Shown in pieces: positions 36,674 through 43,841 of a stretch of 64,000 bases of DNA. The stretch's first letter is position 1. Each line of letters starts with the position of its first letter. The stretch spans positions 39,377 through 103,376 of the forward strand of contig CAVVPU010000227.1 in the NCBI GenBank assembly GCA_963750015.1, given 5' to 3'. Made by a program: the position numbers and the translations under genes. The notes beneath the pieces were generated by a model. The model had not been told where the DNA came from, searched no databases, and was given only the letters and a program-made list of their open reading frames with translations. This DNA is from CAVVNC01 sp963750015 (GTDB lineage: Bacteria > Desulfobacterota > Syntrophorhabdia > Syntrophorhabdales > WCHB1-27).

Positions 36674-36679
36674 TCGCGC

Positions 36680-36747
36680 GTGGCCGGTTTCACGTCTGCC
36701 GATTACTCGGCGATTCTTCTGTCGCTGAGGGTGGCGATTGTGGCGAC
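36680..36747 (+). pseudogene. ModB permease N-terminal stub
   Basis: Seven bases after modA a GTG opens VAGFTSADYSAILLSLRVAI and VAT, the first helix of ModB permeases (typical: SxxDxxAIxLSLKVAxVAT). The similarity stops there. The rest of the permease is missing, so the transporter operon has been cut. Confidence 0.6.
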
Positions 36748-37027
36748 CCCCCGTTGCTCCCCTCTGGAGTCGGGAGACATGGACGAGCCGCTCGTTAGTT
36801 GGCCTCCATCGCGTTGTGCATAGGTCTCGCCATGAGACGAAAGTCGATCACTGATGGCAATGATCGCCGCCTTCCAGGTGAATGTCAAATTGATACCGAG
36901 CGGCTGAAGCACCATCTTTCGGAAAGACACCTGCTCTCCAATGTCGTTGTCGGGGCAACGGCGTGCTTGAGCCATTCGGTGTGGCTGGGGACCCTCGGTG
37001 TCCCGTGCGTAGTAACTGGCCCTCGAA
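36748..37027. other. Decayed region after the modB stub
   Basis: No further ModB or ModC peptide could be traced in any frame. No repeats or RNA were recognised. Confidence 0.35.
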
Positions 37028-37228
37028 TTGGCTCATTACAAATCGATGTTTACTGGTAAGGCAGCCATCATGGCCTCAAATGATTTGTGGAGTTTATTCG
37101 GGGCGAGGCTGTTGGTTGCCTGTCTCCGCGTAGTGGACTATCCGTTCCGGTTCGAAATCTTTACGAGTTTCGAGGACGCCATCGATTGGCTCTCAGACAT
37201 AACGAACCTCGATGGGACCCCTATTTGA
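37028..37228 (+). pseudogene. C-terminal fragment of a short STAS-like/unknown protein
   Basis: KAAIMASNDLWSLFGARLL followed by YPFRFEIFTSFEDAIDWL reads like the C-terminal half of small proteins that end in a strand plus an EALxWL helix. The N-terminal half is missing and no ribosome site precedes the first ATG. From 37229 to 37502 nothing is seen. Confidence 0.35.
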
Positions 37229-37502
37229 TCTATTTGCTTGCTTTAATCTGTTGGCGTGCTCTCTCTGACAGTCCGTCTTGAACAGTCCCTCCGAGACGAA
37301 CCGTCGCCCGCTCTGTTGAAGGGCCTGTGTGCGCGGCACAGGCCGCAACCTGACCCGTATCTCAGAGCCTATCGCGAACTGAGCCTTCTCTTTGCAGGCG
37401 CCCGAGAGCTACACCGGAAAAGGAGAGGGCAAGTTTACACAATTTTCTTATCCAACTGGACCCCTGGGGACGGACCCCAGATGCGATTATCCCGTCGTAG
37501 GC

Positions 37503-38153
37503 CTATCCAATGCCCATTTGATCCGCCTTTATGCGAAAGGCATCGGCGACGAGGGAGGCGGTTGCTTCGAAGGAAAGACCTCCGGTATTGACAACTAGGT
37601 CGTAATTCACGGGGTCTTCCAGGTGCGCCCGGAAATAGCGTTTGGCAAACTCGTGGCGGCTCGAATCGAATCGCTTTATCTCTTCGCGGGCAGCTTCCTC
37701 GCCTATCCCCCGGCCGCGCATGACTCGTCCCACCCGTATCTCATAGGGCGCGATCACGAACACATGAAGAGACCCCGGTTGATCCCTGAGGATGAACTGG
37801 CTGCCCCGCCCCCTGATCACGAGCGGAGGTCCCTTCGCCAGTTCCCGGACGACAGACTCGAGCGCCTGCAGGTAGCGTATGTCGCCAAGGGGTATGAGAT
37901 CCGCGGGAAGATAGGCGCCGCCACCGCTCGGCTCCAGCACCGAGCTGTTTGTCAGGGCTTCCGCGACTCGACCGAAGAGAGTGCCCGGCGGCATTTCTTT
38001 TCTTATAACTTCACTTTCATCCCGCTGCAGTCGCTCAGCAACGTCAGCGATTATCTTCCTGTCGACATAGTGGATGCGCAGTTTGTCAGCGACCTGTCTG
38101 CCAATTACAGGTGCTCCGCTCCCCAGTTGACCCCGAATAGTTATCAAAGACAT
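37503..38153 (-). CDS. Cytidylate kinase-like P-loop protein
   Basis: A 216-residue protein of the cytidylate-kinase-like family. A P-loop variant RGQLGSGAPVIGRQVADKL (residues 7-25) is followed by VDRKIIADVAERL, a VIRGRGSQFIL strand and a C-terminal NYDLVVNTGGLSFEATASLV, as in the AAA_33/CMP-kinase-like group. The P-loop lacks the usual GKS triplet (GSGAP), so nucleotide binding may differ. AAGGGGGAGG precedes the ATG. It may phosphorylate nucleotides or act as a regulator; the substrate is unknown. Confidence 0.8.
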   Translation of the reverse strand: MSLITIRGQLGSGAPVIGRQVADKLRIHYVDRKIIADVAERLQRDESEVIRKEMPPGTLFGRVAEALTNSSVLEPSGGGAYLPADLIPLGDIRYLQALESVVRELAKGPPLVIRGRGSQFILRDQPGSLHVFVIAPYEIRVGRVMRGRGIGEEAAREEIKRFDSSRHEFAKRYFRAHLEDPVNYDLVVNTGGLSFEATASLVADAFRIKADQMGIG

Positions 38154-38416
38154 GTGTGCCTCCCCCTTTGGCGTCCTGCTTCACTATCTGTTTGCTATCC
38201 ACTTCCAACAGGCATGCCTGGAGAGCGGGACGAAATACCAGCACTTAAGGATGAATTTTTTGCGGCAACGACAGCTTTTTGCCTGTAACTCCGCCTCCTT
38301 CACGTAAATGCGGGGGCCGCAAAAGCCTGTTCTTGCCCACCAGGAAAGCTTCCTGCCCGGACGCAAAATATTATTTCTTTATCGCCGCTTTTTCGTCCTC
38401 TTAGGACAGCTTCACC

Positions 38417-39514
38417 TCAGTATCGCAGATGGGCCGCTATGCCCCCCGAATCGGTCAATGCCTGAATGGGGTCGGCAAAGTGAGCGGCGCCTCCGGACCG
38501 ATACACCATATCAAGAATCTCGTTAAAAACCTCCACCTCGTATAAAAACTCCGAGCCGCAGGCCGGACAGCAATTGACCGGACCAACGTTGAGATTCTGG
38601 CAGGCGCGGCACCGCATCCCGGAAGGTTGAAGCGTGCGATCAAGAACGACAAATTCTATTCGTTGCGCCTTCGCCATACGCAAGACCTCGTCCGGGCCGA
38701 CGACAGCCAAACCACCCCTCAGGTACTCCATACGGATTTTTTCCCAGTGGTCCTGTCCGGTCGTCAGCTCCTCTTCCCGAAAAAGCTCCTCTATGTCCCT
38801 ATTTACCGAGGAGTCTCCTTTACTCAGGTCGGCCGCCTTTTCTACAGCCTTATCTCGAAGTTCATGAGGCATGTTCTCATGAATGGCACGTAAGGTTTCC
38901 TTACTGCCGACCAGAAGAACATGGTTGATTTCTTCCGAGGCGGCGATCTTTTCCAGGGTTTCGACTATTTCCAGGGCATACTTGTGGAGTTCGTTGTCGC
39001 GCCGCCGCTCATACCTCTGTTGCGACCATCCGCCCACCTTGACATGATTCTTCACATTGCCCCTGATCATCTCTTCGGAACCCGTCTCGGCCATAGAAAC
39101 CACAAATATGCGGGCTTTCTTGTTATCGGCGACGACCACGGCCGCCGTCGCATGCTCTTCAATTAATTCAGCAAGGGGACGGATGTAAGGCGACGAGTCT
39201 ATGCGTATGAGGTCTTCAACGGGTGCCGATAGAGGCATTGCCCGAAAGACATTGAGGGCCTGGCACGAAAAGATGCAGAGGGCCCCGGATTTCAGCGGAT
39301 GGTGACCCAGATAGTCCCCTACCGCACCGACGTTCTCGTTGAAATGCTCTTTTTCATCCTTTTCGGGGCCACCCCTTCTTAAGAGATGCCGAATTTTCTC
39401 AAATTTCTTCTCAAGCCCTGTCACAGAATGCGGTCCCGCAAGATACAGACTCAAGAAAGCTCTATCGGAAGACGACATTTCCGTCAATTTCTTGAGATCG
39501 GACAACGTAAGCAT
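38417..39514 (-). CDS. Bacterial archaeo-eRF1-like protein (BaeRF/Vms1-type) with zinc ribbon
   Basis: A 365-residue protein. The N-terminal half corresponds to eRF1 domain 1/2 in the BaeRF group and contains VKVGGWSQQRYERRRDNE near residue 170, at the place of the GGQ peptidyl-tRNA hydrolysis loop. The domain-3-like half has HVLLVGSKETLRAIHENMP. A zinc ribbon near residue 300 (CRACQNLNVGPVNCCPAC) has four or five cysteines. Such proteins are thought to release peptidyl-tRNA from stalled ribosomes. It lies 263 bases upstream of the kinase-like gene on the same strand. Confidence 0.8.
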   Translation of the reverse strand: MLTLSDLKKLTEMSSSDRAFLSLYLAGPHSVTGLEKKFEKIRHLLRRGGPEKDEKEHFNENVGAVGDYLGHHPLKSGALCIFSCQALNVFRAMPLSAPVEDLIRIDSSPYIRPLAELIEEHATAAVVVADNKKARIFVVSMAETGSEEMIRGNVKNHVKVGGWSQQRYERRRDNELHKYALEIVETLEKIAASEEINHVLLVGSKETLRAIHENMPHELRDKAVEKAADLSKGDSSVNRDIEELFREEELTTGQDHWEKIRMEYLRGGLAVVGPDEVLRMAKAQRIEFVVLDRTLQPSGMRCRACQNLNVGPVNCCPACGSEFLYEVEVFNEILDMVYRSGGAAHFADPIQALTDSGGIAAHLRY

Positions 39515-39760
39515 ATTTACCCCACGGAGGAAATCCCGACCTATATATGTTCAGATTACGGTAACTCTTGCAACCGAGCTTTCCCCGGTTCCTTTACGGC
39601 TCTTTTCCCAAAAGGCGAAGCGGACCTGAAATCCGGGCCATGCCCCTTTGGCACACTATTCGCTCGTCTTGTTGCGAAAGGAGGTTTGTGGTCCTTGGGC
39701 ATCGACCATTCGCTCGCGACCCTTAAAGAAACCCAGTTTGTGAGCCCCGAGGACCTATCT
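39515..39760. other. Intergenic region upstream of the eRF1-like gene
   Basis: No gene recognised; it should carry the promoter of the minus-strand eRF1-like gene. Confidence 0.35.
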
Positions 39761-39847
39761 GCCTTTGGAAGCCTCCTCGAACCGCACATTCGACTTAAGC
39801 AGCTTCTTTCTATATCGCTCAACCTTAGCGACCAACCTACTTTTTTC
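39761..39847. repeat. Dispersed repeat, copy B
   Basis: The partner of 34659-34745. Here it ends one base before the TTGACA of the next promoter, and beyond it lies a truncated gene, again at a break point. Confidence 0.65.
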
Positions 39848-39925
39848 TTGACAAACTGGCCATAGCCAATGATACTATAAGATAAATTAGTTTGTATACA
39901 AATATATTGTATAGAAATTAATATG
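39848..39925 (+). promoter_or_regulatory. Orphan promoter with MarR-type operator and start codon
   Basis: TTGACA (39848-39853) and GATACT (39871-39876) are 17 bases apart. The perfect dyad TTTGTATACAAA lies at 39891-39902, then TTGTATAGAAA, then ATG at 39923. The frame from that ATG soon loses sense at about 39945, where a different gene fragment begins on the other strand. It looks like the control region of a lost marR-type gene. Confidence 0.55.
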
Positions 39926-39944
39926 AAAATAGAGACAAATGCCC

Positions 39945-40131
39945 CTTCTGTGGCAGATGACAGAGCAAATTGCATCCGACTCACGAGATCGACTCGCCGG
40001 GCCTCAAAGGCAAGCTGCAAAGCGGGGTTCTGCTCTTTCTGGAAATGACCTGCCACCAGGATGAACACGAGCATAACCGCAGCCCCTGGAACCATCCAGA
40101 GAGCGGATCCCACGCCGGGTTTGATGTTCAT
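39945..40131 (-). pseudogene. N-terminal fragment of a membrane-anchored sensor-like protein
   Basis: From the ATG at 40131 (GAGGAT upstream) the peptide has a membrane helix (WMVPGAAVMLVFILVAG) and a helical part ARRVDLVSRMQFALSSATE, like the start of periplasmic sensor or chemoreceptor-like proteins. It loses sense at about codon 63. No further part was found. Confidence 0.5.
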
Positions 40132-40532
40132 GATATCCTCAAGCAGGAAATAGAGGCCATGGATGCAGCCACCTCTTCTCACTCATTTCTGTCCGGTCTT
40201 CGAACAATGATCATATCATCATCGATCCTCATTTGCCACAGTCAGTGGCCCATCGCGCATGGTGTCCATGATGTCGTATCTTTTGTTTCAAGGAGAGCAA
40301 TTGCCGTGACCCGATGTATTTTTCGTGCGACGCTTCGTGAGCCTCTATGCTCGATCACTTCGACGGCGAAGCGCCGCAGTCTGGTAGTGTTTTCCGGGTA
40401 GCGACCGGTGCGTATTCGACCCGCGGCCTCCGTCATCGTCCTATCGTTGGCTGGCGATAGAAGCTCTGTTGACCGCGTCGTCGTTGTCAGAGAGCCAACT
40501 GTGGGTCCTGCTGTGAAATCCAAGCACGGGCT
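40132..40532. other. Intergenic region, no gene seen
   Basis: Open frames exist on both strands but none resembles a protein family or has a ribosome site with a plausible start. Confidence 0.35.
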
Positions 40533-40571
40533 GCCCACGAGCCTGTGTGATGGAAAAACAGGCTCGTGGGC
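40533..40571 (-). terminator. 14-bp perfect hairpin downstream of the sulfur operon
   Basis: GCCCACGAGCCTGT (40533-40546) pairs with ACAGGCTCGTGGGC (40558-40571) around GTGATGGAAAA. It lies about 50 bases past the last gene's stop. There is no T-run, so it could be a terminator of the protein-assisted kind or an mRNA end protector. Confidence 0.6.
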
Positions 40572-40619
40572 GCCAACCAACGTAGATGCGGAATACGCCT
40601 CCTTCTCAGGTCAGTATTC

Positions 40620-41807
40620 CTATGTGCACCCTCCTGCCTTCCTTTTGGTCGGCATGACGATGGGAAGGACCGGAGCGCCGCTCGCTTCGGCCGGGGCTTC
40701 AACCTTTGCTCCCGTGAAGAAGGCATGGAGGGATGCTCTCGTACCCCTGTCCTCAGCGCCATTCGCAGTCGTCTCTGTTAACTGACCCGGCTCTGCCAGG
40801 ATGTCCGATTTCCAGGCTTCGTATCCTCCGGCCAGCAGGGCAAGTTTCCCCTTGTACTTGAGAAGCTCGGCCGGCATATCGCAACTCCCTTTCTGTGAAT
40901 ATGCCACCATGGTCCGATCCTTGCTCATGGCTTCCATGTTTCCCTTTATGTCGTCGAAACGAACCGAGTGGGGAATGCTCTCCGTGTTCCCGGCCAGGAT
41001 GCCCTTCCTCAGATCAACCACGTAGAGAGAACGGGGCTGCTCGATGAGCATCTGCGCAAGCTCGACCGGCGTGATTGCGGAAATCTGTCTTGAGGCGGCG
41101 GCCGAAGAAACAGTAGTTGCCGCGTAATGAGAGACAATGGCAATGACGGCAACGGCAAAAACTGCTCCAAGGGCCTTCTTTCCGCTGCCGGTCATTTTTT
41201 CGCCCCTGGGCATGGCCATTCTCTTGGCGAATACTCCTTCAAGTTTATCGGCGCCCAGAAAGGCGACAAAAGCAACGATAACGAGCAGGGTCGCGAGAAC
41301 TGAAAAAGAAACGCCGAGAAGTTGGGGGAAGGTCAGGATGCCCCTGGCCGTGCTTTCATAGAAGCCTTGAATGAGCGGATAAATCTCCTCGAAGACGATC
41401 GAACCGAGAATGACCCCGACAATAGTGAGGAGACCGTCCAACTTTCCGGAAGCAGCGCCGACGATGCTCGTGCCGGGACAATATGCCGAAATCATGAAGC
41501 CTGCACCAAGCACGAAGCCGCCTACGATATGGGGGACGAGAAAGGTCTCCGGCACTTCAAGCAAGTCTATTCCGAGAAGGCCCACGGCGTTGAGTATCGC
41601 CACTCCCGCGGCGGCAGTGATGATGGCGGTGAACATGACCTTGAAAACGCGCAAGTCGTGGAAATAGAACTGGCCGGCCAGGTTTTTAGCGTTGCCGAAG
41701 CCAGCGACTTCGAGGGCGGCGCCGAAGAGGACGCCGACGATCAACGCCGGAACGAACTCGAGCGACGGAGGATAAGAGCCCTGAAAAAAAGGCAGCAGCG
41801 TGTTCAT
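40620..41807 (-). CDS. YeeE/YedE-family sulfur transporter fused to a rhodanese-like domain
   Basis: A 395-residue protein. Residues 1-215 form a YeeE/YedE membrane domain with the conserved cysteine motif ISAYCPGTSIVGAASGKLDG. After another helix (residues about 215-235) a rhodanese-like domain follows: MLIEQPRSLYVVDLRKG, VAYSQKGSCDMPAELLKY, LLAGGYEAWKSD. A cysteine (KGSC) sits near the expected catalytic loop. The start is the ATG at 41807, overlapping the upstream stop as ATGA, with AAGGAGG eight bases before; a nearer upstream ATG is too close to that site. It likely imports a sulfur compound and passes sulfane sulfur to the rhodanese face. Confidence 0.85.
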   Translation of the reverse strand: MNTLLPFFQGSYPPSLEFVPALIVGVLFGAALEVAGFGNAKNLAGQFYFHDLRVFKVMFTAIITAAAGVAILNAVGLLGIDLLEVPETFLVPHIVGGFVLGAGFMISAYCPGTSIVGAASGKLDGLLTIVGVILGSIVFEEIYPLIQGFYESTARGILTFPQLLGVSFSVLATLLVIVAFVAFLGADKLEGVFAKRMAMPRGEKMTGSGKKALGAVFAVAVIAIVSHYAATTVSSAAASRQISAITPVELAQMLIEQPRSLYVVDLRKGILAGNTESIPHSVRFDDIKGNMEAMSKDRTMVAYSQKGSCDMPAELLKYKGKLALLAGGYEAWKSDILAEPGQLTETTANGAEDRGTRASLHAFFTGAKVEAPAEASGAPVLPIVMPTKRKAGGCT

Positions 41808-42313
41808 AGCCATTCCCTCCTTACGAAGTAGGCCAGGGAATAAGCCCCGGCAAAGACGGCCATCATGAATATCCAACTACCTACCGAGAGCAAAGCGCCG
41901 CCGCTCAAAGCCTGCCCCGATGTGCAGCCGCGGCCGATCCGTGCCCCGACGCCCATGATCACTCCTCCCGCGAGGGCGAGGAGCAGCCGTTTTCTCCCCG
42001 TCGTATGCGCGCCCCTCACGATTTCCGCCTTGTACCGCCCTGTCAGGAGGGATGAGATGAGGCCGCCGATGAACGTGCCGATCGACATGAAGATGATCCA
42101 GTCGGCTAACGCGTTCTGACCGTTAGCGAAGTAATGGGCGAAGTAGCTTCCCTGAGCGGTCGTATGGGCGGGGAAGAACGATTTCAACGCGACCGCGCCG
42201 AGGATTGACGCCGTGCCCGATGCGCCGAGGCCATGCCCCAGCCAGATATAGGCGAGAAGCAGCACCAGTCCGAGGGCAATGCCTGCCAGGTAAGGGTTCC
42301 ATGGTTTCTTCAT
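41804..42313 (-). CDS. YeeE/YedE-family (sulfur transport) protein
   Basis: A 169-residue membrane protein with about four helices and the conserved GVGARIGRGCTSGQALSGGA cysteine motif of YeeE/YedE half-transporters. It is the partner of the next gene, with overlapping stop/start. The start is the ATG at 42313, with AAGGAGG just upstream; the upstream extension to 42436 lies inside the psrC-like gene. Family members such as TsuA move thiosulfate across the inner membrane. Confidence 0.87.
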   Translation of the reverse strand: MKKPWNPYLAGIALGLVLLLAYIWLGHGLGASGTASILGAVALKSFFPAHTTAQGSYFAHYFANGQNALADWIIFMSIGTFIGGLISSLLTGRYKAEIVRGAHTTGRKRLLLALAGGVIMGVGARIGRGCTSGQALSGGALLSVGSWIFMMAVFAGAYSLAYFVRREWL

Positions 42314-42324
42314 CTGTGCCTCCT

Positions 42325-43275
42325 TTAGATTCCTTGTCCTGCAAAGACAATGATGCACCGAAGCGCCAGGCCGCCGATAAGACCGAGAGCCGGCGCGAGC
42401 AGCGGAGCTTTTGCTTTCTTGGCAAGATGGGCCCAACCGATGACCAGCGGCGCGAGAATACCTCCGAAAACCACGAGGCCGAAGAATGCGCCCGAATAGG
42501 GACCGGAAAAGAGAAGGGCCGCTGCCGCCTTATGGGACTCTGTACCGGTTGATTGGTCCAAAAGAAACAGGGCAAGAAACGCCGATTCCGCGACGAGGGC
42601 GGCTATATCCCACCTGATAAAGCTTCTCGCGAGGTCGTGATGGACGCTGAAGAGCCCGAGAAAGGCAGCGCCCGTCGATATGCCCGAGATGAGGAAGAGA
42701 GGAGGCAGAGTTCCGGAATGCCACATGGGGCGGGCCGCCATGCCGCTCAAGAAAACGCCCGTGTAGACGCCGAGGCACGTCCCGACGACAATGTTGACCA
42801 CGAGAAGGCGCGTTCTCATCCGGGCCGCCCAACTGCCCACAGAAATCAGGAACCGCGTGGAGCGGCGCTTCGAGGCGAAACGGGCGAGGCCGGAAGGTGA
42901 AATGGCACCGAGGAACCAAAGGGCAAGGCACGGATACGTGATGAGTAGGATCCAGGCGCCCCAGGAGATGACCGAAGAAGGTCTGAAGGTCATATAGAGC
43001 CTGAAAACGTTGAGCTTCAGCCCCTTTATGTCGAGATCGAGATACAGAGAAAACATTCCGATGGCGAGGAAGAGCATGGCGAGCAGAGGGAGGGTCGTCG
43101 CAATACGGCTCTCCCATTTCGCGGGGAACCTCCATTCCTGGATGGAGGCGACGATCATGATCCCTGCCGTCAGCCCGGCGAGAAAGAGATAGACGGGTAT
43201 CTGCCAGCCCCAGACGCTCAAAACGGGGTCGATGCCCTCATTGGCTCTTGTTGTCATGAATTCTGCGCCATTCAT
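42325..43275 (-). CDS. NrfD/PsrC-type membrane subunit
   Basis: A 316-residue protein with eight to nine helices and NrfD/PsrC features: VWGWQIPVYLFLAGLTAGIM at the start, WGAWILLITYPCLALWFLG, LLVVNIVVGTCLGVYTGVFL, and a quinone-side HSGTLPPLFLISGISTGAA. It anchors the catalytic and iron-sulfur subunits and exchanges electrons with menaquinone. GGGAGG precedes the ATG. It lies 17 bases after the ferredoxin subunit gene. Confidence 0.92.
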   Translation of the reverse strand: MNGAEFMTTRANEGIDPVLSVWGWQIPVYLFLAGLTAGIMIVASIQEWRFPAKWESRIATTLPLLAMLFLAIGMFSLYLDLDIKGLKLNVFRLYMTFRPSSVISWGAWILLITYPCLALWFLGAISPSGLARFASKRRSTRFLISVGSWAARMRTRLLVVNIVVGTCLGVYTGVFLSGMAARPMWHSGTLPPLFLISGISTGAAFLGLFSVHHDLARSFIRWDIAALVAESAFLALFLLDQSTGTESHKAAAALLFSGPYSGAFFGLVVFGGILAPLVIGWAHLAKKAKAPLLAPALGLIGGLALRCIIVFAGQGI

Positions 43276-43292
43276 CTCGTTACACCCTCCCT

Positions 43293-43841
43293 TTAGAGCA
43301 AGAAATAGAGATTAGGCCCGCAGCCGCTCTCGGGCCGGTTCACCTTGTACTTTCTCGATCTCAGGATTTTCGACAGCTCGCTGTCGCCGTCCTCCATGTC
43401 ACCGAAGATCAGGCTCGACGTGGGACACGTGGCGACGCACGCAGGCGGAAGCGACTTTCTCACCCGATGGATACAGAAGGTGCACTTATCGACGTATCCC
43501 TCGGGGTGAACGTATCGCGCGTTGTAGGGACATGCCGTAATGCATGCCTTGCATCCGATGCACTTGCGCTTGTCGACGAGCACGACGCCGCCGTCCGAAA
43601 CCGTGCTTGCTCCCGTGGGGCAGACATTTACACAGGCCGGCTTCGAGCACTGGTTGCAGCGCTGCGAGCGGATCTCCATGAAGAGATTCGGGTATTCCCC
43701 GCTCAACTCTTCTTCCACCCAGTCCCTGAAACGGTGCACCGGCACGCCGTTCTCCGTCTTGCACGCGATGACGCACGCGTTGCAACCGACGCATTTCTTC
43801 GTGTCCACTGCCATTGCGTAGCGTGTTTTACCCATGATCAT
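43293..43841 (-). CDS. Four-cluster iron-sulfur subunit (PsrB/PhsB-type)
   Basis: A 182-residue ferredoxin-like subunit with four Cys clusters: CVGCNACVIACKTENG, CNQCSKPACVNVCPTGA, CIGCKACITACPYNARY and CTFCIHRVRKSLPPACVATC. It passes electrons between the molybdopterin subunit and the membrane subunit. It overlaps the catalytic gene's stop by four bases. The start may be the ATG at 43841 or two codons on. Confidence 0.94.
   Translation of the reverse strand: MIMGKTRYAMAVDTKKCVGCNACVIACKTENGVPVHRFRDWVEEELSGEYPNLFMEIRSQRCNQCSKPACVNVCPTGASTVSDGGVVLVDKRKCIGCKACITACPYNARYVHPEGYVDKCTFCIHRVRKSLPPACVATCPTSSLIFGDMEDGDSELSKILRSRKYKVNRPESGCGPNLYFLL

Noticed and set aside
40242..40580. 112-codon minus-strand open frame downstream of the YeeE gene
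   Set aside because: No ribosome site, no recognisable motif, and it contains the 14-bp hairpin.
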